From contig CM036160.1 of the NCBI GenBank assembly GCA_020631735.1, positions 4,014,407 through 4,078,406 on the forward strand: a stretch of DNA of 64,000 bases, read 5' to 3'. Position numbers and translations under genes: made by a program. The notes below the pieces were generated by a model. That model saw only the letters and a program-made list of their open reading frames with translations, did no database searches and was not told the origin of the DNA. The first letter of the stretch is position 1; each line of letters begins with the position of its first letter. Below are positions 1-12,281 of the stretch, in pieces. The DNA is from Saccharum officinarum. Its lineage: Eukaryota; Streptophyta; Magnoliopsida; Poales; Poaceae.

Positions 1-1105
1 CACACGTCTGTTCCTCGCGTTTGTACATGTCACCATATACATCTGACTTAGCCACCGGCCCCATTGCTAGCGTCAGAGTTATCTTTGATGGACAGAACAG
101 GCGTGCCTTCGTCTTGCAGTTGGCCGGCGACGGTGAACAGGGATTTTTCCGCCACTGTTTCCTCCAGGCATGGGCGGTTGTCAGCACGGCGCCCTCCGTA
201 GAACTGGGGCAGCAGAGACGTGCGCCCAACGGGGCTGACAAGGGCCAACACCAGGAATCCTCCAGAGATTGTGCATAATCTGAAGGCGACACTGCCGCGG
301 CACCGCCTGAGCATGTCCTCCCGATCTGTGGCCGCGTTGCCTTCAGCAATTGTATCCATGCAAACTTGCAAGTACGGCATCACTACTCGCAGGGCGTTTG
401 CTTTTCATTTGTATTGAGCCACTATACGATCGAGTCACCGTGTTAGCAACATAGCACTTTATCTTGGCTCACGATCAACATGAAGCCTGAGAATTGATAC
501 ACACGTATAAACATGCACACGACTTGTACAGAGCTCGGCTGTACGCTTTGATTAATCACTTGGCATAAAAGCGTACAACCTGAGACAACACTTTTTTATT
601 ATTATTATTTTTTCATTGCTTCTCAACAGTACAAGAGACATGAGTACATGTTGGGAGACTCTTTCAACAGAGTCTTACCAGAGCTAATTTACAACTAACT
701 TGTTACCGCGTATACAAGAACTAGTACACAGGGTTACATTCGTTCATTCTTAGCTCGTGCTAAGTGTAGTTTTCCACTACGACTTCATGCCTTCAGGGTC
801 GTACACCGCAGTATGGCTGGTGCAAGCTGGATCCTCCATGGGAAATCTTCATGTGCGTCGCCGCCGGGTCGCGACAACGTTGATTCCCATTGGTGAAGGG
901 CCATCCTGTTGCGGATGCTCCCCTGGTCCTTGGCGTAACCAAAGCAATAGAGGGGGACCAAAGAAAAACAAAGCAAAAGAGAAGAGGGAGAAAAGGAAAA
1001 AAAAACAAAGAAGGAAAAGAAAAGAAAAACAAAAACAAAACAAAACAAAAAAAATAAACCTTGGTGGCGTTGCGCTGCCTCCAAGTGCTGGTGTAGACTT
1101 CTGTT

Positions 1106-1271
1106 GGGGCCGTGTTTCGGCATTGGCCATCAGAAAGTCGTGGAAGCTTCGTCGGGGCCGTGTTGCGGCGTTGGCCAACGAGAATGTAGGGCTTCATTGG
1201 GGCCGTGTTGCGGCGTTGGCCAATGAGAACGTCCATCGGGTCCGTGTTGTGGCGACGGCCACTCGGACGCC
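1106..1271. repeat. Short tandem repeat, copy A (4 units of 39-48 bp)
   Basis: This is the copy A equivalent of 21361-21526. Four imperfect units each begin GGGGCCGTGTT or a close variant and include a GTTGGCCAA-like core. The repeat gives rise to spurious open frames on both strands. Confidence 0.75.
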
Positions 1272-1322
1272 CTTGAATCATCTTCGCCTTGTGGTGCACA
1301 GGTGGTTCCACTCGACAAAGAA

Positions 1323-1533
1323 GTTTTATCAACCCGACGCCACTTTGTGTGGTGTCAGCCTGCCGGGTTGAAGGGTTTCACAGCTTGACGCGAACCGCCC
1401 TGGTGCATCGCACTGTTCCCGAAGTTGTGGTTTATCAATCCGACCGCGACCGTTGTATGGTGTGGTGCTAGCCGATCGGACCGAAGGGTTTCGCAGCTTG
1501 ATGCTATCCGCACTGGCGCATCGCACTGTTCCC
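1323..1533. repeat. Two-unit ~104-bp tandem duplication, copy A
   Basis: This is the equivalent of 21578-21788. Two diverged units each run from a TTTATCAA-C-CCGAC start to GCATCGCACTGTTCCC. Confidence 0.65.
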
Positions 1534-2650
1534 AGTTGTAGTGCAACGATGGATCTGCAACACTACAAAAAAAACAAGACTGGCCCATTGTACGTGAACC
1601 AGTCATGATTATAATGATATCATGGTAAAGGGGCAAACCGTCATGAGAACAAAGACTTGTTTGGAGTAATTTTTTTTTTTAAAAAAAAAAAATGTTGGCT
1701 CTCCCATCGGCGTTAGCTATATGAGCAGCTCGGGATAAGACAGCCAGGGGGCATGACCATTAGGCACGTTGCGTAACCATGGTGGAACGACTCCAACGAT
1801 TTTACCCCGTTGTGTGCTTGAGTGTGTAGACCTCTGCTTTGACGTCTCCACCAGGGTGTAGGGAATTCTTGCTTGAGACTCCCCTTGCTTTGAGTTGAAC
1901 CACAGCTTACTCGCTCTCTCTAACATAGAAGCGTAGGTATGGCTGAGTTGGTGTTGAGTTTTGGGTAACGGCTTTGGAATTTGCCATCACTTTTGCCGAG
2001 GACGGCGAATGACTACCTCCGCCTTCCGTTGGATGCTAAGCTTGACACTTGAACTTGATTTGTGCTTGTTTGGCATGAACTCGGTCACTTCTTTGGAGAC
2101 CATTTTTTTTTGCCCCTTTTTTTTTTCAGCATCGGTGGAACTTGGAAGATAGCCATTCACCTTTGTGTGCCTAGATGAATCCTCGCTGGCCTTGAATCTT
2201 TTGGTCCCTTGTTGTCACCTTCCAGGGTGGCAAGTGGCTTCACACTTGGTGGAACTTGTGTTGCACCAGGTAGCCCTTTCTTGCTCTTTTTCTACGGTCT
2301 TCCCCAGAGAGTGTGCCGCTTCATGTCAGGAAGCGCGAGCGGCGTGGTCGCCTCGCTGCTTAGGAGTGACTCGAGTCATCTTCCCACTGCCCCCAGCGGA
2401 AACGTGTTCGGCATCTGTCGTGTGTTCCGTGCAATGGTGGCTTGTCGCAAAATCCGCCCACCAGGTTGTCGTCCCGGACCTTCTGGAAAGGCCCCAAAGT
2501 CGTCAGATCCTCCGCTGCAGCTGTAGCCTGGTAGGGAGAGCCTTGGTTTTTTTTTGTTTTCTCTCCATGGAGAGACGACCGAACCATGCAATAGAAAATG
2601 CACGTGGTCATCTCACGGAGAGGTAAAAAAAAAAAAAAAGAAAGGATTTT

Positions 2651-5600
2651 TTATGCAAAGTATTTTTTTAAGAACCTCCCGTTGACCGGCGGCATGGGTC
2701 GGACTCCGTGTTGGTCGACTAGCTGGTAGGCGCCCCCGTCGTAGGCTTGCTCGATGACGTACGGTCCTTCCCACTTGGGCTCGAATTTTCCTTTCATCTT
2801 ATGGGTGACGACAATGGGGCGTCGAAGCACGAGCACCAGCTCGCCTCTCCTGAAGACGCGCCTCTTGACGAGCTTGTCGTAGGCCCTTGTCATGTTCTGG
2901 CGATACAGCTCCAATGCTTGTACAGCGTGGAGACGTCCTTCCTCCAAGGCGTCAAGCTCCTGGAACCGCAGCTGGACCTGTTCGTCTTGAGTAAGACCAT
3001 CACGAATAGCTACACGTAGAGATGGTAGCTGAATTTCTAAGGGCAAGACTGCTTCACACCCGTACACAAGAGAGTATGGGGTGGCTTGAGTTGGGGTACG
3101 GACCGTGACACGGTACGCCCATAGCGCTTCATAGAGACGGTCATGCCAATCTCTTTTATGCCTGTGCACCGTCTTCTTCAGTATTTTACCGAGGGTTTTG
3201 TTGAACGCCTCTATCATCCCGTTTGCTTGGGGATAATATCCAGTAGAATAATTCCACTTGATTTTATATTTTTCCATGAACTGGTGCATCTTGCTCGACT
3301 TGAACGCCTTGGCATTATCGGAGGTGATCCGATGTGGAATTCCGAAGCGGTATATGATGTGCCGCTCCAGAAAGTTGATGGCGTTCGCGCTCTTGACCTC
3401 GCGCAGTGGTACTGCTTCTGCCCACTTGGAGAAGTAGTCTGTTGCTGCAAGGATGAAGCGATGACCTCCAGAAGATGGAGGGTCGATGGGGCCGATGACG
3501 TCCATGCCCCAAGCATCGAACGGCCACGCCGGGACCGTCGGGTGAAGAGGAACTGGCGGCAGGTGTTTGAAGTTTCCATGGATTTGGCAACCATGACACC
3601 TCTTCGCCACTTTCAGGCAATCCGTCATGATGCCCGGCCAGTAGTACCCAGCCAAGCGGATGCTGTGGTACATCTTTGGTCCGCTCTGGTGCCCACCGCA
3701 AACTCCGTGGTGCACCTCCTTCAGGACCTCATCAGCTTCTTGTTGGTTGACGCATCGAAGGAGTACCTCTTGTCCGTAGGCACGCCTATAGAGCACGCCT
3801 CCCTTGTAGATGTACGAGGGGAGCCGTCGTTGTAGTTGACGCCTCTTCGCCGCATCGTCGGGGAGAGCGCCATGCTTGAAGTAGTCGAGGAAGGGCTTAC
3901 GCCAGTCGCCATCTTCAACGGCACACGCAGTGACGGCGTTAACTTCATACTCCTCTGGGACGAGCTCCAGAACGGCGGGAAGGAGCCACCTCTCCTCGAC
4001 AGTGACCTGCGCGGGCTTGCCCTCGGGGAGGGCAAGCGCTGCTGCAAGCTTTGCCAAAGCATCAGCTGGAGCATTCCTGCTTCGCGGGACATGAATAATT
4101 TCAATATCCTTGAATTTGGTCATGAGTTTACGGGCTGCCTCACAATATGGCATGAGCTCCGGTTTACGGACTTCATAGACGCCATTGACTTGACGAACAA
4201 TGAGCTGAGAGTCCCCATAGACTCGTAAAGAACATACCTCCATGGAAAACGCTAGGAGGAGACCGAAGATGAGCGCCTCGTACTCCGCTTCATTGTTAGA
4301 GCACTCCTCCTTGAGAAGAGAGAATGAGTGGTACATCACTCCTCCCTGTGGGGTCTTGAACACCAACCCAGCTCCAGCTCTCCGTCTTGGGGCATCGTTG
4401 AGGTTGACTTCTGTTCGCGAGGCGCCGTCGAAGTACAGCTCCCAGGGGGCTTCAAGCTCGGCGACGAAGACCTCCTCATCTGGTAGCTCGGTGATGAGTG
4501 GAGAGTCGTCCGGTACAGGGTGTGCTGCTAGGAATTCTGCTAAAGCTTGCCCCTTGACGGCCTTTTGCGGCACGAAGGTGATGTCAAACTCCATCATGAG
4601 TAGCACCCACTTTGCTAGTCGCCCTGTAAGCACGGGCTGACTGAGCAAGTACTTTATTGGATCTGCTCTTGCCACCAGTTGGACTTCGTGCGCCAGCATG
4701 TAGTGCCTTAGCTTTTTCAAGGCAAAGATCAGTGCCAAACATAACTTCTCGATGGGAGAGTAGTTGTGTTCGGCGCCCACCATGGTGCGGCTCAAGTAGT
4801 AGCACGCCACCTCTTTGCCTTCGTCGTTGTGTTGTGCGAGCAGAGCGCCTAGTGAGTAAGGCTGCACCGCAATATAGAGAATAAGAGGGCGCCCTTTTAC
4901 AGGAGCAGCCAGCACAGGAGGGTTAAGAAGGTACCTTTTGATGCTGTCAAAGCAATTTTGGCACTCCTTATCCCACACGAACGGTGCACCTTTCTTCATC
5001 AACTTGGAGAAGGGTTGTATGCGCCCGGACAGGTTGGAGATGAACCGCCGGATGTAGGCCAGATGTCCTTGAAGCGACTTCAACTCCTTCAGTTCTTGGG
5101 GAGGTGGCATCGACATGATGGCGGTGATCTTCTTTGGCTCGATCTCGATGCCGCGTACTCGCACGATGAAGCCGAGGAAGACGCCGGATCGCACAGCAAA
5201 CGCGCACTTGAGGGGGTTCATCTTGAGCTGGTGTTGGCGTAGCCGCTCGAAAACCACCTGCAGATCATCTCGATGGTTCCTCCGGTCTCTCGTCTTCACC
5301 ACCATGTCGTCGACGTAGCACTCGACGGAGTGGTGGATCAAGTCCCCGAGAATGTACGTCATGGCACGCTGGTAGGTAGCGCCAGCGTTCTTCAGTCCGA
5401 AGGGCATCACCGTGTAGTAGAAATTGCCCTTGGGCGTTCTGAAGGCGGTGTCGAATGCGTCAACGGGGTCCATCTTTATTTGGTTGTAGCCAGATGACCC
5501 GTCCATGAAGGACAAGGCGTCAAACCCCGTGGTAGCATCGACTACCATCTCCGTGATCGGTAGAGGGAAATCATCCTTGGGGCAAGCCCGGTTCAAGTCG

Positions 5601-8600
5601 CGAAAATCAACGCAGACTCGAACTTGCCCATTCTTCTTCTCCACCGGGACGATGTTGGCGAGCCAGCGAGGGTATTGTATCTCTTTGATGAACCCTGCGG
5701 CGATCATCTTATCGACCTCCCTTATGACCTGGTCTTGAAACTCAGGTCGTAGGCGTCGAGGTGCTTGCTTAATGGGACGAAATTGTGGATCAATTGCCAG
5801 CTTGTGAGTGGCAACACGGGGATCCAACCCCGGCATCTCCTTGTAATTCCATGCGAAGCAATCCTTGTACTCCGTCAGGAAGCTTCTGTAGTCTTCCCGC
5901 TCCTCCTCCGTGAGTGAGGCGCTGACAAAAGTAGGTCGCGGATCATCCTCCGTCCCCAAGTTGATTTGCACGAGCTCGTCGACGGTAGGTTGCCCTCCAT
6001 CTTCGAGTTCTTGAGGTGCTGGCGTAGCATCCAACTCCTCGCCTTCTTCAGCCGCTTTTGCTTCGACGAGGTGTTGTCGACGTCGTGTAGTGTACGAGCA
6101 GCCGGCTTCGTCTCCCGAATGGGTTGAGATGGTGAAGCAGTCGACGTCGTTGGAGTTGATCGGGCCTTCTCCCTCGTCGAAGTTGTTGATGCGGTGATAT
6201 CCAAGTCCGTATTTGGGTTGCGCCTTGTTCTTTGCCTTGATGAGGGCCTCCGCTTGACTCCACCATTGCTCGCATACAGCTGGCGGCGGCGGCATCCTGT
6301 TGTTCGGACCGAGTGTGATCCCAGCCTTCTCTAGCAGGCGAGCCATCCTAGGCTCAGCCTTCATGGTCGTCAATGCCTCGCCTGGAATTGTCCATACTTC
6401 CAACTCATTAGTTGTCGATATGTACAATGATGGAGGCTGCATGCACGCAGCACTCTTTGCCACTTCTTCTATCTCAGCAACCCTCTTCATCACAACTCCT
6501 TCGTGAGTCGTCGCGGCTTGGCTTGTCGACGTCTGAGAGGTAGAACTCGACGGCACATCTTTGCTCATCGCAAGTAAGTTGCCACCCCCTTGTACGGTCG
6601 TGGGACCTCCAATGGTTAAGGTTACCAGGCTTGGAAATACTCCTTAGTGTGACAAATACCTCCTTTAACAATGGAGTAGTCATGGACGTCGAGGGGATAG
6701 CACACGCCTCTTGCCTGGTTCTCCTGGATCTTGGGGACGTCCTTCGCTTGGACGGCGAGCGTGGCATGATGAGGGCCTTCACTTCGGGTGTTGATGTAGT
6801 GCCCGGCTTCAGTACAATGTCCGCCGCAGGTGCAACTCGACCAAGCTGATGCTTGTACTCCTCCACAGGGAAGTAGTACTTGGCATCGGCATGGTATGCC
6901 TCTTGTACGGTGTATGGCGTCATGTTGCCGATGATGCGTTGTTGCGTCTTGTCCCCGTCGAGGAACTTCAAGCATTGGTGCAGTGTAGACGGCACCACCC
7001 GATACTTGTGGATCCATGGCCTCCCCAGAAGCGCGGAGTATGACGTGTTGGCGTCGATGACGTAGAATCGCACCTTGAAGCTGAACGTAGCCATCTGGAT
7101 CTTCACGGTGAGAGCGCCTAAAGTCGCCTTCCCGGAGTTGTCGAAGCCGCAGATGATGACGTCCGTCTGCTCCAAGTCTTCCACTGCGAAGCCAGCCCGT
7201 GTTAAGCTTCGTAGGGGTAGGATGTTCACAGCAGACCCTGGGTCGATGAGGATTCGACGGAGGTGTGCGGCCCCTATGTTCCCCTCGACGTATAGTGGAC
7301 GATTGTGGTCACCGTCTTCTATCATCTCGTCTTCCTCGTCGAAGGTGATCTCATTCACGTACAACGGGTTGTTGACGAGGCGATGCTTAGCCATGACCAC
7401 CTCGTAGAGCTCCGGTTCTGTCAGCGCCTTCACAAGGGCTTCTCGGAGATCGGGCACTAGCATGAGAGCATCATAGACACTCAGAAGTGCAGGGATCCGC
7501 TTCAAGTGGGAGACAACGTTGTAGTCGATGTCTTCGATCCCCTTCTTTTTTGGCACCTCGAGTGCTCCCGGTGGCGGGGCATCTTCATTTATGGGCTTGC
7601 CTGCTTTTGGTTGCTTGGCTTGGGGTAGATCTTTGAGAAGTCTCCCACTTCTCAAGTTCATGTTGTCGACCTCCGCCAGGGCATCTGCTTGCTCCCTAGG
7701 CGTGAGTAGGCTTTGGTAGTCCGAGCCTCCGTCGTTGATGCTAGTGGAAGTGGCGTTGCATGTTGCCACGTTCGAGGTCGAGGCAGAGCTCGACTCTCCT
7801 TGCACCTCCTTGGTTTCTTCACTTGGCGCCTGCCCCCAGCCTTTGGGCAAGTATTCTGCCAAAGTAGCATGTATGCGGCCTGCACGAGGGAAGGGCGCAT
7901 CTCCTTCCGCCTTGGGGACGAACCGTGGTGGTAGGCGCCTCCGACTTGGGTCCGGCTGCCTTGGTGTTGAAGTAGCACGTGGAGACGCGATTGTGCCAGG
8001 ATGTCGAGGGGGACGCCCATTTGATCGCCGTCGACGTTGCACCTTGGTCCATGCTTCCCCTTGGGCGGTCCTTGGGGCCTCCATCACTGTGGTCGGAGCC
8101 TCCTGGAGCGCCATGCGGGAGAGCCGCTCCTCCACCTGCGCTAACGGCACCCATGATCCTTCGTCTTCTTCTCCACCTTGTCTTGGGGAAGAGGGCGTTG
8201 CCACCACCACCATGTTGACGGCGCGGTAGTCGGGGTTGACAGCATCAGGATCTAGGTTGATCCTCTTCTCCTTGATGGCCTTCTCAAGCCACTCCTTGAA
8301 GGCGATACAATCCTCGATCGTATGACCCAGGTACCTGTGAAACGGACAGTACAAGGGGTTGTTATCCATATGTACCTGGTCCGGTCGTCGTGGTTCAGGA
8401 AGGTTGAGCGCTCCATGGTCCATCAGCTGCCCAAACATGTCCTTCACCAGCTCGCGCTTGAAGATGTACTGCTTCTGGAGAAGTTCTTGAAGGCGCGTTC
8501 TCCTCCCTCCTTGCTCGTTCCTAGCGCCAAAAGTAGGCACTTGGGCTTGAGGAGTGTTGACGAAGACCCTTGCCGCGTTAGCCTCCGCTTGAGCCTTCAC

Positions 8601-11600
8601 CTTGCCCCCAGCATTATTGGGCTTCGCAGTCGTGCTAAACCGCTTGGCGGGGTCGAGGGCACTCGCGTTCTTGTAGAGCTCCATGATTTGAGGCGACTTC
8701 TCGAACTCTATCTTGGTGGCAGCCACAGCAGAGCTCAGATCACTGAACGTCTTGGGCTCTCGCCGAGAAACTTCGAGCGACCAGTGTTGCAACATTCCAT
8801 GAATGCACATTCCGATCGCATCTTCGAGGTGCATATCCCTCGCCAACCGTACAAAGCTATCTCGGAACCGGATGATGTAGTCATCGATGGCTTCCTCACG
8901 TCGTTGCTTGACTTGGGACAACTCGACGATGGAGATGTCCCTCTTCATGGCGACGAAGTGTTTCTTGAACACGCTCTTCATGCCCGTCCAGTTGCTAATA
9001 GACCCTACGGGCAGCCGGCTGTACCAATGGAACGCCGCACCAGTCAGGGATCCGGAGAATTGGCGTAGTAGCAACGACGAGTTGTTAGCCGTGTCGCCGC
9101 ACGCCGCCTCAAAGTAAGCGATGTGCTCCTTCGCGTCGCCAGTCCCATCGAATTGACGGAACTTTGGAGGGCGCCATCCTGCAGGGAAAGGCACAAGGTC
9201 GTGCCAAGCTTCGTACGGCTTCTCCAAGTCGCCTTCAAGTGAGTGTGGCGCTTGGTCGTTCGCCATCTGCCGTAGCTTCTTGGTCACCATGTCTTCGACT
9301 ATGTCGTGATAGTCTTTTAGCGTCGATGGTTGTGGTCCTGCATTTGCCGAAGCAGAGATGTTCCGCAACGGAGGAGGGCGTGTACCTGCTATACCCTCTA
9401 CTTCTTCGAGTTGCGGGTCTTCATTAGCCTGGCGCTCCCCGTCATGTGGCGCCTCTTGTACTCTAGCCGTCACTAGCTCAACGAGTTGGTCGAACTTTGT
9501 TGACAGCTCCCTGATCACAGCAGCCTGTGCTTGCACTTGTTCTTCCAGGGTTGTTCTTTGGGCGATGTCCTCCCCCGCCATGTGTGCTGGCGCGGTGTTG
9601 AAGTCATCGATGTTAGCCTCCCCATCTGATGGGATGGAACGTGCGAGGTTGTCGAAGAGAGGCATTGTGGAATGCACTTCTAGTGACGCAGAAGATTCGG
9701 AGTCAGAATTATCGGTGTAGGGGCCTGAAAATTCTTTCTCCTCATTGAACGTGTCGCGCCTCGCCTTTTGTTCCGCCATGGACTTAAGCCGAGTGCTAGC
9801 TCCAGCTCGGTCCGCGATTTGTTGCAGCTCATCAGGGTCTTGTGGAAGCCGCGACGAGATGTCGGTGTAGCGCCTCGGAGATATGTCCGATGCCAGCGCC
9901 TGATCGCCCTCTGATAGCGCATTCCTCCCCTCAGTTACGGGAAGACAAGGAGCCGACGTCTTGGTGAAGTTCACCCTTGGGTTCACTAGGATCTCCTCGT
10001 CAGAAGGGTAGGTGAAGTCATGGGTCACTGGAGGCGGGACCCAAGTTTCTTCAGGCTCGCCTCCTGAATGTGTCGTCAATGTAGCGCACATGACAACATC
10101 CGTCTCAGTTGCCCCCGGTACCTTCTCCTTGTGAAGGGGAGTTTCGGTTCTTGGAGAACCTTTCTCACCCCTTGCAGAGGTGTCGTCGTCTTGTTCTTGG
10201 AGTGGAGGTCCACCTTCTTGTGTAGGCAGCGCCTTCTCGACACCTTCCATAGGGGTTGCTGATCCTGAGGACGTTCCGCTCGAGCTACCTGTGGAAGCTA
10301 TGCTTGGAGTAGCCTCCTGTGATCTCTTCAGGATGGTCAAGGGGGGCTTCTGAATAGAAGCGGCCTCTTTCCCTTCCGCCTTGGCGCTTCGCACCTTCCG
10401 GGGCTTCGGGGTTAAGCGCCTGAGGAGGTAGTTGTACCTCTCATCACCTTCCAGAGTAGGGGAGATGCGGAACATGATTCTCCCGTCCTCCTCACGAACT
10501 TCTCCATCGGCGCGGATGCGGACTTGAGTGTGCTTAAGCACTAGTTCTTCAAGCTCGCGGTACAACGCTTGGCGATTCCTTCGCCGCCTTTCACGCTTGC
10601 GTTGGTTCTCCGTGGGCACGTGTCGAGCTTGTAGTGGAGCTCGTGATGCTGGAGGAACCACCGGCCTGCCTGGTTGTGGAGGATTGGTTGAAGCGTTCTC
10701 CTCTCGCCGCCTGAACATCAGGACTTGACGTGGAGGAGAAACTAGAACCGGGGGAAGCCTTCCAACTTCTGGAGCTCCATTGGTGCGTCGTTGTTGGGCT
10801 TCGCGAGGGGGTGCAGCATAGTCGTTACGCCTCGCCCACATGTTTCGTCGTGGAGGCGGAGCCATGTATCCTCGATGCGCAGGTGGTGGAGACCTACGGC
10901 GTGGCGCCAAGGTCTGGCGCTCATGTTGGGGATGATGGCTTGGCGCGCGTCTCTCCGCCCCGCTCCTAAATCGAGCCGAGGAAGACTCTGGTGCATCTTG
11001 AAGCCTTCTCCCGAGTTGGGCAACCTGGTCTTGTAGACGGCGGATCTCCTCTCGCACGCCTCCATCTTGAGGTGTAGACTCCTGGGTTTGCAAAGGAGCA
11101 AACCTATTGGCACCAGTCGAGGGTGCGCCGTTGGTTGCTGACGTGTGTAGACAGGAGACCCATCCAGTCGGTTGGATTGGGATCCTGTTGTCGATGATGT
11201 GAGTCGGGCCGGAGAAGCAATGTTGCTTGCTCGAGCGACGCTTTTTCCAGTACTCCCGCATGATCGTGCGCCTCACTAACTCCTTGATCTTGGTAGGTTC
11301 ATATGCCCACCCGTCAGGGAACAAGTTGTACGGCGGCTCTGCAATGCTGGGATAGGTGAACACCCTATGGCTGAGGTCTCTCACGTCCAGAGACCAGTCC
11401 TCTTGGGGATAGCGCTCCGCGCAATGCGAGCGCTAACCTGTTGATGGAGCTGTTGTACCTTGCGGTACTTCCTCCTGTAGTTGCGTAGTGGGTGTGGGCT
11501 TGACGCATGGCGAGCATACGTCATCTGTCGACGCAGGTTGGCGGAGACAGCTTCCAGGGCCTCCAGAAGCTCCACGTCCGTATGTTCCACAGGTGGAACG

Positions 11601-12064
11601 GACATGTCTTGCGCCGCCGGCATCGTCAGGTGTTGCAAGGTTGCATGCCTTGCACGCCTGTTGTTCGCCTTGGAACGTAGCTGTTGTGCGGTATGGATGT
11701 CTCCCTTGACCTCCGCGATGGTGGACTTCTTCAGGAGGGCGCGAGCTTCCAGCATGAGGTCGCGACGCTCCTTCCTGGACTTGGCGAAGGCTCGCTTCAG
11801 CGCCTTCTTCGACTCGAGCCTCTGGAACGACGCCGGGTCTTGCGTCTGGTGGAGGTAGGTCTTGTCGCCGTGCTCGAAGACCACGACTGGAGGGTGTGTG
11901 CCGAAGGAGATCAAGATCGGGGTCTCGACGTCGACGGCGTTGCGTGCTCCTCCAGTTTCCTTCTGGACCGCCACGGGACAAGTCTTCTGGAACGCCATGG
12001 GGAACGCCGGGTTGACGTCAGCAACTCCATGTAGTCCTCCCGCCTGTCCGAAGATCGGCACCAT
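2651..12064 (-). pseudogene. gag-pol polyprotein, frameshifted copy A
   Basis: The copy covers the same 9.4 kb as the intact polyprotein at 22903-32313 but is split into three open segments: 12064-11381 (N-terminal ~220 residues), 11384-6474 (through gag and protease) and 6568-2651 (RT to integrase, 1,305 residues). The first break is near 11400, where copy A has TCCTCTTGG and copy B has TCCTCCTTGG (one C missing). The second is a cluster of extra single bases at 6623-6660 relative to 26872-26915. All catalytic motifs remain visible in the segments. Real decay is possible, but the homopolymer nature of the differences and the intact twin make sequence error in this contig more likely. Domain details are given under the intact copy. 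Confidence 0.85.
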
Positions 12065-12260
12065 GAATTGCCCGATTTGAATCAGGCTCGGCTCCTCGGT
12101 AGTTGCAGCGTCGGATGGTCCTCCTGTAAGAAGGGGCCATTCATTAAGACAGCTCCAACTTGGGGACCGTCATGCAGTCGTGCAACATGCTGTGCTTGTT
12201 GGAGGAGAGGCGAAGACGAATCCGACGACCACAATGCAGCAGAGATGGGAGGAGAACCGG

Positions 12261-12278
12261 GTCCCACCGGGCGTGCCA
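12261..12278 (-). other. Primer binding site, copy A
   Basis: On the minus strand, three bases after the LTR, the sequence reads TGGCACGCCCGGTGGGAC. It starts with TGG, complementary to a tRNA CCA end. It is identical to the site at 32510-32527. Confidence 0.75.
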
Positions 12279-12281
12279 ATT

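Noticed and set aside
757..1371. 204-codon Lys/Arg-rich plus-strand ORF as a gene
   Set aside because: It is produced by the purine-rich tract and tandem repeats. The counterpart at 21013-21626 is frameshifted by run-length differences.
3143..3835. Plus-strand ORFs of 100-250 codons inside gag-pol (also at 8322, 23395 and 28570)
   Set aside because: They are antisense shadows of the GC-rich polyprotein and show no domain, promoter or splice structure.
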